Assembly: GCA_947456995.1 (NCBI GenBank)
Contig: CANGVB010000338.1
Span: forward strand, 1 to 5,110
Direction: 5' to 3'
Source: Bryobacteraceae bacterium
GTDB lineage: Bacteria; Acidobacteriota; Terriglobia; Bryobacterales; Bryobacteraceae
Length of the DNA: 5,110 nucleotides
Every line of letters begins with the position of its first letter. The first letter of the stretch is position 1. Under the pieces are notes generated by a model. It ran no database searches. It saw only the letters and a program-made list of their open reading frames with translations, and was not told the DNA's origin. Positions 1 through 5,110 of this stretch are shown here, in pieces. A program made the translations under genes and the position numbers.

Positions 1-1105
1 GGTCGCTGCTGTAACGAACGATGTAGGAGCGATGGCCTGGCAGGGAGCCGGTATGGAAGAGGGTGGCAGAGTTGCCGACGGGCCTGACGTTGAAGCCGAG
101 GCCATAGAAGGTGGGGGTGCCGACGCTGACGGGAGCTTCTGGACGCTTGATCAGCTCGGCAAAGGCGGCTGAAGAGATGAGTTTATCCGGGCGATCCTGA
201 TCGATGCGGGAGAGGATGCGGGCGAGGTCTGGCATGGAGGAGACCCAGGTGCCGGCGCCTTCGAGGCCTTCCAGAAAGATGCTGCCGTAAGGGCGTTCTA
301 CCATTCCTTCGCCAGGGAAGACGCTGTTTACGAGGGCGTCGCCGGTGAACATGTGATAGCGGACTTCTCCGGGGGCGCGCTCGGATAGCCTGGTCTTTGC
401 GATACGCATGCGAGTGACACCGAGGGGGGCAAAGATTTCATCCTTCATGAATTGCTCGTAGGATTTGCCGGAGACCTTGGCGATGATGCGGCTGAGTGCC
501 GTGAAGCCCACATTGGAGTAGGAGTAATCGGTACCTGGTGCGGAGGTAGCGGGAATCGAAAGGGCATTACGGACGAGAAACTCTGCTGCGGCAGGACTGG
601 GCACATTGAAGGCTTGTGCGGCCTGAGTGGCTACGGGCGGGGTGGTTGGGTCGCCTGTAAGGTTGGCGGCAAGGCCAGATACATGCTGCAGGAGTTGACG
701 TACGGTGACCTGCGAGTAACGAGGATCAGCGGTCTTGCCGGGAGGTGGAGTGAAGTCTGTGAGGATTTGCGAGAAGGCTCTGTCGTCGAGGCGTAACTTG
801 CCTTGATCGAGAAGCTTCAAGATGCCTAGCGATGTGAGTGGCTTAGAAACTGAGGCAATGCGGAACAGGGAGTCGGGATTGACTGGGGTGGTTTGCCCTC
901 TGTCGGTGACGCCAAAGCCGCGGGCGTAGACGAGGCGGCCCTTGTAGGCAACTGCGACGGCGGCACCTGGGATGTTGTATTTAGTGAGGAGCCCGGTTGT
1001 GACGGTATCGAGTTCGGCCAGTTCAGGTACGGCGGTTCCGGTTTGAGCTTGTAAGAGGGAGGCGCAGAGTGCGGCAGAGGCAAGGAAGACCCTGTTCAAT
1101 TTCAT
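1..1105 (-). CDS. Secreted beta-lactamase-fold serine hydrolase (class C / peptidase S12 family), partial at left edge
   Basis: This frame is open from an ATG at 1105 to the window edge, giving 368 codons and no stop; the C-terminus lies outside. Residues 1-20 look like a Sec signal peptide: K2 and R5, a hydrophobic stretch V6-L18, and a likely cut after Gln-Ala at 19-20. There is no lipobox. The active-site set is complete: S85-V-S-K88 (nucleophile and general base) inside the typical FRIASVSKP context, Y196-S-N198 as the second motif, and H351-T-G353 replacing the KTG of true beta-lactamases. The HTG variant is common in S12 esterases, D-aminopeptidases and LACTB-like proteins. An in-frame TAG directly precedes the ATG, so no earlier start is possible; the Shine-Dalgarno sequence is weak. 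The gene starts 33 bp after the DUF3052-like gene and may be the last gene of that run. The fold is certain. The substrate (peptide, ester or beta-lactam) cannot be told, and antibiotic resistance should not be assumed. Confidence 0.93.
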   Translation of the reverse strand, partial: MKLNRVFLASAALCASLLQAQTGTAVPELAELDTVTTGLLTKYNIPGAAVAVAYKGRLVYARGFGVTDRGQTTPVNPDSLFRIASVSKPLTSLGILKLLDQGKLRLDDRAFSQILTDFTPPPGKTADPRYSQVTVRQLLQHVSGLAANLTGDPTTPPVATQAAQAFNVPSPAAAEFLVRNALSIPATSAPGTDYSYSNVGFTALSRIIAKVSGKSYEQFMKDEIFAPLGVTRMRIAKTRLSERAPGEVRYHMFTGDALVNSVFPGEGMVERPYGSIFLEGLEGAGTWVSSMPDLARILSRIDQDRPDKLISSAAFAELIKRPEAPVSVGTPTFYGLGFNVRPVGNSATLFHTGSLPGHRSYIVRYSSD

Positions 1106-1138
1106 CTAGGAGATGATATCGAAAAACACAAAGACTGG

Positions 1139-1516
1139 TTAGAGTCGCTGGGCGACGGGGATGCAGGCGCGGAGGGCGGTGTGGGTTTCTGAGAAGCTGC
1201 AGACTTTGTTGTCGGTGAGGCCGGCGGCTTTGATGGCTTCGAGGACCTGGGCCTGGGTGATGTGCTTTTGGCCCTTGGGATAGATGACCCAGATTGCGCC
1301 TTTGGGGATCATGTATTTCTTGAGAGGGTCGAGGCGTTTGAGCTGGCCTTCGGATTCTACTCCTAAGAAGATCAGGTCTGATTCTTTGGCGGCTCGGTGC
1401 TGGGCGGGGTTGGCTACTTGAGGGAGGATTTCGCGCAGGAAGTTGGGGTCCCGAACCCCGAGTAGTGAGACTCGGGATTCGGGTTTGACGCCCAGCTTTT
1501 GCAGCAGATCAGACAA
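1139..1516 (-). CDS. DUF3052-like conserved protein of unknown function
   Basis: A 125-residue soluble protein without signal peptide or membrane segment. It matches my memory of the DUF3052 pattern: an N-terminal 'KLGVKPESRVSLLG' segment (residues 7-20), a middle strand 'DLIFLGVESEGQL' (47-59), 'GAIWVIYPKG' (73-82) and a C-terminal 'GLTDNKVCSFSETHTALR' (99-116) that parallels the family's GLVDxKVCxxDExWSGL signature. The family has no established biochemical role that I know of. The start is TTG at 1516-1514: an in-frame TGA at 1525-1523 excludes anything further upstream, and the next Met is residue 69. The start overlaps the end of the isomerase gene by 8 bp, and no good Shine-Dalgarno sequence precedes it, so translation is probably coupled to the isomerase. 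A strong potential hairpin covers codons 12-22. The family call comes from motif memory and needs a profile search. Confidence 0.85.
   Translation of the reverse strand: MSDLLQKLGVKPESRVSLLGVRDPNFLREILPQVANPAQHRAAKESDLIFLGVESEGQLKRLDPLKKYMIPKGAIWVIYPKGQKHITQAQVLEAIKAAGLTDNKVCSFSETHTALRACIPVAQRL
1450..1483 (-). other. Strong mRNA hairpin inside the 5' end of the DUF3052-like gene
   Basis: Positions 1470-1483 and 1450-1463 are inverted repeats around a 6-base loop (1464-1469). On the plus strand one mismatch (C1456 / A1477) interrupts 6 + 7 pairs. In minus-strand RNA the same pair is G-U, so the transcript can form an unbroken 14-bp, GC-rich stem. It covers codons 12 (Pro) to 22 (Arg) of the DUF3052-like gene and begins 33 nt after its TTG start. 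No U-run follows, so it is not a standard intrinsic terminator. It might slow ribosomes, affect coupling or set an mRNA processing point; chance formation in coding sequence is also possible. Confidence 0.5.
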
Positions 1517-2345
1517 TGGAGTTCAGCAGGGCGATGGCGCCTTTGACGTTCTCGGTCCAGATCTCGGGGGTGGTGCCTTCGCGTTCGATGACGAGGGGGC
1601 CGGTGTAGCCGATTTCCTTAAGCTTGGCGATGTAGCTGGGCATGCCGACGCTTCCCTGCCCTAGCGGCTTCTCGGTGCCGAGCTGGCCGGGGGCGGTGGG
1701 CCATTCGCCGTCCTTTACGTGGACGCTGCGGATGTGGCCTTTGAGGACTTCCATCGCTTCCACCGGATCGGAGGTGCCGTAGAGGATCATGTTCGCCGGA
1801 TCGAAGTTGATGGCGAGGTTGGGCTTGCCGGTGTCTTTGAGGAAATCGAGGAGGACGTGGGCTGGCTCCTGGCCGGTTTCGAGGTGGAAGAATTGGCCGT
1901 TCTTGGCGCAATGATCACAAATGCGGCGCACCATGGCCTGGACTTCGATGTAGTTTTCGTTGGTCTTGTCGTGGGGGACAAAACCGACGTGGCAGGCGAA
2001 GACGGGGATGCCGGCTTCTTTGCCGAAGTCTGAGAGGGCGAGGGTGCGGCCTTCGCGGATGAGGCGGGTGGCCGGGGGGATGAAGCCGACGGTGCGCTCG
2101 ACGGTGGGGATGTCGGCGTAGTCTTCGCCATCGTAGGCAGCGACTACGGCGAGCAGGGTGAAGTCTTCGGCTTCAGCGGCGGTCTTCCATTCAGCGGCCT
2201 TGCCGATATAGCGGAATTCGCCTGAGCAGCCGAGTTGGGCGCAGTTGAGGCCGAGGGCCTTGATGGCCTGGATTTGCTCGCGAGCGGGCTTGTCGTTTTG
2301 TGCCCAGAAGATGACTCCGAGCTCTAGTGGTTTTAGGGTTGGCAT
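1509..2345 (-). CDS. Sugar phosphate isomerase/epimerase-like TIM-barrel protein (xylose isomerase-like / AP endonuclease 2 fold)
   Basis: A complete 278-residue protein, the usual length for single-domain members of this superfamily (IolE, IolI, hydroxypyruvate isomerase, ketose 3-epimerases). The four expected divalent-metal ligands are present in order: E156 in HLETG, D182 in NFDPANM, H209 in SVHVKDG and E254 in LVIERE. H119 in 'ACHVGF' and the late 'GQGSVGMPSYIAKLKEIGY' segment (229-247) are also family-typical. It probably isomerises, epimerises or otherwise processes a keto sugar or cyclitol in the cytoplasm; the exact substrate is not visible. The ATG at 2345 has a good Shine-Dalgarno sequence (AAGGAG, 10 nt upstream). 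The start overlaps the end of the Gfo/Idh/MocA oxidoreductase gene by 13 bp and the end overlaps the DUF3052-like gene by 8 bp, so the three are very likely one transcript. The oxidoreductase neighbour suggests that this enzyme acts on its oxidised product. Confidence 0.94.
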   Translation of the reverse strand: MPTLKPLELGVIFWAQNDKPAREQIQAIKALGLNCAQLGCSGEFRYIGKAAEWKTAAEAEDFTLLAVVAAYDGEDYADIPTVERTVGFIPPATRLIREGRTLALSDFGKEAGIPVFACHVGFVPHDKTNENYIEVQAMVRRICDHCAKNGQFFHLETGQEPAHVLLDFLKDTGKPNLAINFDPANMILYGTSDPVEAMEVLKGHIRSVHVKDGEWPTAPGQLGTEKPLGQGSVGMPSYIAKLKEIGYTGPLVIEREGTTPEIWTENVKGAIALLNSIV

Positions 2346-3337
2346 GATAATTTTTCTCCTTGACGAGTGCGGGATTCGAGTAAGAGGTGAGCGAGAGAGA
2401 CGGCCTGGGCGGAGTGCTCTGGCAGGCAGCGGGTGGGCTCAAGGTTGTTGGTGGCGCAATCGATGAAGTAGGCGATTTCTTCGCGGTAGGCGTCGATGGG
2501 GGCAGGAGGCGCCAGCTCTTTGGCGGCTTCGCCTGCGACGTAGAGAGTGGGGTTGGGCTGGGCGGAGTGGAAGTCGATGGTGCCGTTTTCGGCGACGAGG
2601 GTGAATTCCATCGAGAAGGGGAATGCGCCGTGGTGCCAGCCGCCAGCGATATTGACGGTGAAGTTGGGGTAGAAGAGGTTGGCGTTGATGACGTCGATCT
2701 GGTTGGCCAGATCTTCGTGGCCCGTGGCTTCGATGTGGGTGGGCTGGCCGAAGAGGTAGAGGGCCATGTCGATGTCGTGGATCAGGAGATCGAAGACGCC
2801 TCCGCCGGACTGGGCTTTGTCTTTGAGCCAGGGGCCCCAGCCGGGTGCGGCACAGCGGCGGCGGAAGGTGGCGGTGCGGACAGCACCCGAATCGTTGAGG
2901 AAGGTCTTGAGGGCGTCGTAGGCGGGGAAGAAGCGAAGCACCTGGGCGGCCATGAGGAGCTTGCCGGCTTGCTTGGCGGCGGCGAGCATGCGGTCGCAGG
3001 CGGCGCGGTCGAGGCCCATGGGCTTTTCTACGAGGACATGTTTGCCGGCCTGGAGGGCCCTGATGGTGAAGGATTCGTGGAGGGCGGTGGGGAGACAGAG
3101 ATCGACAGCGTCGATACTCGGGTCGGCGAGGACTTCGTCGAAGGTGGAGAAGGTGCTGAGGTTTGAGAAGTCGAGGGCGGCTTCGGTGGTGGCGAGGTTG
3201 CCGGAGACTTTGGAGAGGTCGCCCTTGAGTTTTTCTGGGTCGCGGGAGACGACTGCGAGTTGGAGATTGGGTATGGTGAGGGCGGCTTTGACGTGGGTAG
3301 CGCCCATAAAGCCTAAGCCGACGATGGCGAGTTTCAT
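2333..3337 (-). CDS. Gfo/Idh/MocA family NAD(P)-dependent oxidoreductase
   Basis: A complete 334-residue cytoplasmic dehydrogenase. Residues 1-120 form the Rossmann domain: the nucleotide-binding G7-L-G-F-M-G12 loop directly after the first strand, S31-R32-D33 at the end of beta-2 where cofactor preference is set, and the family hallmark E104-K-P106 in 'HVLVEKPMGLD'. The C-terminal alpha/beta domain holds the 'GGGVFDLLIHDIDMALYLFG' segment (178-197) with D183 and H187 at the usual catalytic positions, followed by a beta-sheet part (roughly 200-280). Such enzymes oxidise or reduce a hydroxyl of a sugar, sugar acid or inositol. The substrate cannot be assigned from sequence alone. The ATG at 3337 is the first possible start, since an in-frame TGA lies about 9 nt upstream; its Shine-Dalgarno sequence is poor. 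It is the first gene of the tightly packed run with the TIM-barrel and DUF3052-like genes, and the last 13 bp overlap the TIM-barrel start. Confidence 0.96.
   Translation of the reverse strand: MKLAIVGLGFMGATHVKAALTIPNLQLAVVSRDPEKLKGDLSKVSGNLATTEAALDFSNLSTFSTFDEVLADPSIDAVDLCLPTALHESFTIRALQAGKHVLVEKPMGLDRAACDRMLAAAKQAGKLLMAAQVLRFFPAYDALKTFLNDSGAVRTATFRRRCAAPGWGPWLKDKAQSGGGVFDLLIHDIDMALYLFGQPTHIEATGHEDLANQIDVINANLFYPNFTVNIAGGWHHGAFPFSMEFTLVAENGTIDFHSAQPNPTLYVAGEAAKELAPPAPIDAYREEIAYFIDCATNNLEPTRCLPEHSAQAVSLAHLLLESRTRQGEKLSCQP
2356..2361 (-). promoter_or_regulatory. Shine-Dalgarno sequence of the TIM-barrel isomerase gene
   Basis: Read on the minus strand this is AAGGAG, 10 nt before the ATG at 2345. 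It is the best ribosome binding site in the window and it lies inside the last codons of the oxidoreductase gene. It supports the 2345 start and suggests the isomerase can be translated strongly even though its gene overlaps the upstream one. Confidence 0.75.
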
Positions 3338-3505
3338 GTGAAAAACTCAGGGTATCAGAGAGTGGGTCAGAGGTCTTTTGATTCAGCGCTTAAAGTAGTG
3401 GGCGGATTCCCTGGCGATTGCCAAAGAATCCGCTCCAAGTGGAGGGGGTCACAATCGTTTCGCGCTGGAGGTGCTAGCGATTGCGGAGGAGACCCTCCAA
3501 ACTGT
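3338..3505 (-). promoter_or_regulatory. Non-coding gap upstream of the oxidoreductase gene (likely leader or promoter region)
   Basis: This 168-bp stretch separates the small membrane protein gene from the oxidoreductase and is the only place in the window with room for a promoter of the sugar-enzyme run. I see no convincing -35/-10 pair: TTGTGA followed after 18 bp by GATTCT is only a weak candidate. The main recognisable structure is the hairpin at 3402-3433. If the small gene is not real, the gene-free stretch would be 3338-3765 (428 bp). Confidence 0.4.
3402..3433 (-). other. Intergenic hairpin upstream of the oxidoreductase gene
   Basis: GCGGATTC at 3402-3409 is the perfect inverted repeat of GAATCCGC at 3426-3433, and TGGC/GCCA at 3412-3415 and 3420-3423 form an inner stem. 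Between them the plus strand has CC opposite AA (mismatched), but in minus-strand RNA these become GG opposite UU, giving two G-U pairs. The sense transcript can therefore form a continuous 14-bp stem with an AAUC tetraloop, about 64 nt before the oxidoreductase ATG and about 70 nt after the stop of the small gene. No U-run follows on the minus strand, so it is at best an atypical terminator; a leader structure or mRNA-stabilising stem is equally possible. Confidence 0.6.
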
Positions 3506-3745
3506 TTACTTTTCTTCGGCTCGTCGGGATTCTTCTTCGACGAGGAGGAGGAAAGCGCTTTTTGCATCGCGATCTTTGGCGAGTGAATTGTTGCGCCATT
3601 CTCTGAGCGCGAGGAGGACTAAGCCAACGGCGACCAGTGTTGCGGTGAGCTTTTCGGATGGATCAAGGTCAGCGATGGTTGTGGCCAAGAAAGGGCGAGA
3701 CAAAACCGGGGAGATTAAGGATTGGAACCACATATGGGGTTGCAT
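3506..3745 (-). CDS. Probable small single-pass membrane protein, unrecognised
   Basis: A 79-codon frame from ATG 3745 to TAA 3508-3506; an alternative ATG is codon 5 (3733). I do not recognise a family. It has an N-terminal part of about 30 residues, a short hydrophobic segment 'LTATLVAVGLVLLAL' (33-47) followed by positive residues R48 and R51, and a strongly charged, probably helical tail (55-79) ending in EEESRRAEEK. By the positive-inside rule the tail would be cytoplasmic. It begins 20 bp after the stop of the TPR gene on the same strand with no hairpin between, so co-transcription with the TPR gene is likely. No clear Shine-Dalgarno sequence precedes either ATG. Its favour rests on the protein-like composition and the position; competing overlapping frames are less protein-like. 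It could still be a chance frame. Confidence 0.5.
   Translation of the reverse strand: MQPHMWFQSLISPVLSRPFLATTIADLDPSEKLTATLVAVGLVLLALREWRNNSLAKDRDAKSAFLLLVEEESRRAEEK
3510..3554. repeat. Imperfect inverted repeat at the 3' end of the small membrane protein gene
   Basis: CTCGTCG at 3520-3526 pairs perfectly with CGACGAG at 3538-3544 around an 11-base loop. After a 2-base mismatch a further 8 positions (3510-3517 with 3547-3554) pair if G-U is allowed in plus-strand RNA. A T5 run at 3559-3563 follows on the plus strand, but no plus-strand gene ends here. In the sense (minus) direction only the 7-bp core remains and no U-run follows. The repeat lies in the codons of the acidic tail, whose biased GAA/GAG/CGA content may create it. 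Confidence 0.3.
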
Positions 3746-3765
3746 CCGTAAAACGACTTAGAAAG

Positions 3766-5110
3766 TTACAGATTTGGCGCAGATTTTTTTAGATTGTCTT
3801 CGATCCAGGTGCGGACGACTTCAGATTGCCTGGCATCGGGGGAAGCATCGGCGGCCTGTTGAGCGAGGCGTGCGGCGTTTTCGAGGTTGCCGGATTTGAG
3901 ATAAAGCTCGGCCAGATCGAGCGCGGCATCCGAGATGTCGGTGTGTTTTGCCGGGAGTTTGCGGCGAGAGGTTTCGAGTACTTGAACGAGAAGGGGCTCG
4001 GCTTTGGTAAAGGCAGACTGGCTCAGGTAAAGGCCGGCAAGTTCTGACATTACATCGAGGGAAGTGTCGTGGTCTGCACCGAGGCCTCGAATTTGGAGGG
4101 GCAGGAGTTCTGTGTAGAGGGTCTGAGCGGCTGTATGGTTCTCGAGACCGAGGAGGGCTTTACCAAGCCCTCGGAGGGAATCGAGTGTGGCGGGATGCGC
4201 TGGCCCCTGGACGCGGCGCTGAACGTCGATGAGTTGGCGGAAGAGAGTTTCTGCCTGGGCAAATTTGGATTGGCGGTTGTAGGTGGCGGCGAGGGCGCTG
4301 GTGGTGACCAAGGTGGACGGGTGTTCGGGGCCAAGTTGTTTACGCCGGAGGTCGAGAGTTTTGATGTAAAGTTCCTCGGCCTGGGGATATTTGCGCTGCC
4401 GGACGTAGCTGGTGGCGAGGTTCATCATAGTGATGAGGGTAGTGGGATTAGACGGACCGAGGGTCCTGGTTTTGAGATCGAGGGTTTCGGCATAAAGGGC
4501 TTGTGCCTGAGCGAAGCGGCCGAGCTCCATGTAGTTATTGGCAAGGCTATTCATGAAGACCTGGGTGATTGCACCTTCGAGGCCAAAGACACGGCGACAG
4601 ATTTCAACGGCGCGGGTGTTACGGCGTTCGGCCTCTTCGCTGCGGCCCAGCCGGGCCAGGATGATTGTGTAGGTGGTGGTGGCACGCAAGGTGTCTGGGT
4701 GTTCGGGGCCGAGTTTTGCGGTGAGGATAGCGATGGCTTTTTCGCTGAGAGGATATGCGAGGTCAAGAGCGCCCCGGGTGGTGTATGAGCTGACCAGCTT
4801 GTCGAGTGCTTCGACGGTATCGGGATGATTGGTGCCGATTTTGTTTGAAACGAGTTCGTAAGTGGAAAGGCGGATTTGTTCTGAAGCTTTGGCTTTACCC
4901 TGACGTTCATAGACATCGCCGAGTGACTGCATGAGGGCCAGAGTGGTGGGATGCGATGCCCCGAGCGAGCGGCGGGCGAGGGAGAGGCCATCAATGAGGG
5001 CTGACTCTGCTTCAGGTAGTTTGCCCTGACTGTAGATCGTGGTGCACTTTTGATTCAGAGCCGAAAGGGTAGCCGGGGCGGCGGGGCCCAGGTGGCGAAG
5101 GAACAAATCA
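3766..5110 (-). CDS. Large tetratricopeptide (kinesin light chain-type TPR) protein, 5' end beyond right edge
   Basis: The frame is open to the right window edge (a GAT codon at 5109-5107 precedes the TTG at 5106), and the visible part begins inside a repeat, so the real start is outside. About 447 codons are seen, ending at TAA 3768-3766. Counting from the TTG at 5106 as residue 1, the 'LGxxHPxTL' signature recurs at 6, 48, 90, 132, 174, 216, 258, 300, 342 and 384: exactly every 42 residues, the TPR_10/TPR_12 type. The fifth copy (FGLEGAITQV) and the last (LPAKHTDISD) are degenerate, and a short helical cap ends in KKSAPNL. Such arrays are protein-binding scaffolds. In Acidobacteriota they often follow an N-terminal Ser/Thr kinase or signalling domain, but nothing visible here shows one. 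No signal peptide or membrane segment is in view. The small membrane protein gene follows after 20 bp. Confidence 0.95.
   Translation of the reverse strand, partial: DLFLRHLGPAAPATLSALNQKCTTIYSQGKLPEAESALIDGLSLARRSLGASHPTTLALMQSLGDVYERQGKAKASEQIRLSTYELVSNKIGTNHPDTVEALDKLVSSYTTRGALDLAYPLSEKAIAILTAKLGPEHPDTLRATTTYTIILARLGRSEEAERRNTRAVEICRRVFGLEGAITQVFMNSLANNYMELGRFAQAQALYAETLDLKTRTLGPSNPTTLITMMNLATSYVRQRKYPQAEELYIKTLDLRRKQLGPEHPSTLVTTSALAATYNRQSKFAQAETLFRQLIDVQRRVQGPAHPATLDSLRGLGKALLGLENHTAAQTLYTELLPLQIRGLGADHDTSLDVMSELAGLYLSQSAFTKAEPLLVQVLETSRRKLPAKHTDISDAALDLAELYLKSGNLENAARLAQQAADASPDARQSEVVRTWIEDNLKKSAPNL
4153..4172. repeat. 8-bp perfect hairpin within the TPR coding region
   Basis: GAGGGCTT (4153-4160) and AAGCCCTC (4165-4172) are a perfect inverted repeat around a 4-base loop, with a further outer pair CTCGA/TCGAG at 4141-4145 and 4181-4185. 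It lies in the codons for 'LRGLGKALLG' of a TPR repeat. No T-run follows on either strand. It is probably a by-product of the codons, and is recorded only as a visible structure. Confidence 0.3.

Noticed and set aside
452..796. Plus-strand open frame of 114 codons
   Set aside because: It is antisense to the hydrolase region that encodes the YSN motif, with a cysteine- and glycine-rich translation and no family resemblance.
826..1083. Minus-strand open frame of 85 codons
   Set aside because: It lies in a different frame inside the serine hydrolase gene, whose SVSK motif and signal peptide fix the real frame. The proline- and serine-rich product is typical of a shifted frame.
2826..3023. Short perfect palindromes GGGGCCCC (near 2832) and GCCCATGGGC (near 3015)
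   Set aside because: Both lie in codons of conserved oxidoreductase motifs (WGPW and EKPMG) and have no loop or T-run, so they are explained by the protein sequence.
2387..3166. Long plus-strand open frame of 259 codons opposite the oxidoreductase
   Set aside because: It is the antisense of a confidently identified Gfo/Idh/MocA gene. Its glycine-, valine- and glutamate-rich, low-complexity translation is what GC-rich codons give when read backwards.
3367..3567. Minus-strand open frame of 66 codons overlapping the small membrane protein gene and the gap
   Set aside because: Its serine-, proline- and lysine-rich product has no hydrophobic core or motif, it overlaps the more protein-like 79-codon frame, and it runs through the intergenic hairpin.
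4453..4465. 5-bp inverted repeat GGACC/GGTCC with a 3-base loop in the TPR gene
   Set aside because: It falls in the codons of a Thr-Leu-Gly-Pro repeat signature and is too short to support a functional claim.
4069..4788. Long plus-strand open frame of 239 codons opposite the TPR gene
   Set aside because: It is antisense to the 42-residue repeats, lacks any recognisable domain, and its own sequence merely mirrors the repeat period.
5104..5106. TTG as the true start of the TPR protein
   Set aside because: The frame stays open upstream to the window edge and the TTG lies within a repeat unit (the LG signature follows after four residues), so the protein must begin outside the window.

Overview
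All five recognisable protein genes, and one probable small one, lie on the minus strand of this 5.1 kb window, so the biological reading direction is right to left. The moderately GC-rich composition, occasional TTG starts, and the mix of an S12-type serine hydrolase, a Gfo/Idh/MocA oxidoreductase, a TIM-barrel sugar isomerase, a DUF3052-like protein and a kinesin-light-chain-type TPR protein fit a soil Acidobacteriota (Terriglobia/Acidobacteriaceae-like) chromosome. That assignment is inferred from general familiarity and not from any marker gene.

Layout, in the order of transcription. (1) From 5110 down to 3766 is the C-terminal part of a large TPR protein, cut by the right window edge, with a strict 42-residue repeat. 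(2) A probable 79-residue single-pass membrane protein (3745-3506) starts 20 bp after it; it is not recognised. (3) A non-coding gap of 168 bp (3505-3338) contains a strong hairpin (3402-3433). (4) A compact gene run follows: Gfo/Idh/MocA oxidoreductase (3337-2333), sugar phosphate isomerase/epimerase-like TIM barrel (2345-1509, overlapping the previous gene by 13 bp), DUF3052-like protein (1516-1139, TTG start, overlapping by 8 bp), and, after 33 bp, a secreted beta-lactamase-fold serine hydrolase (1105 to beyond position 1).

The oxidoreductase and the TIM barrel are the functional core. This pairing is typical of pathways that oxidise a sugar or cyclitol with NAD(P) and then isomerise, epimerise or cleave the keto product. 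The overlaps suggest translational coupling of these two with the DUF3052-like gene. The serine hydrolase carries a signal peptide and all three active-site motifs; it may be co-transcribed, but its link to sugar metabolism is not evident.

The most notable unexplained structures are two hairpins. Both form a continuous 14-bp stem only in minus-strand (sense) RNA, because mismatches in the plus strand become G-U pairs. One is in the leader of the oxidoreductase and the other is inside the first 25 codons of the DUF3052-like gene. No clear intrinsic terminator, tRNA, rRNA, mobile element or CRISPR array was seen, and no unambiguous novel system can be claimed from this window.
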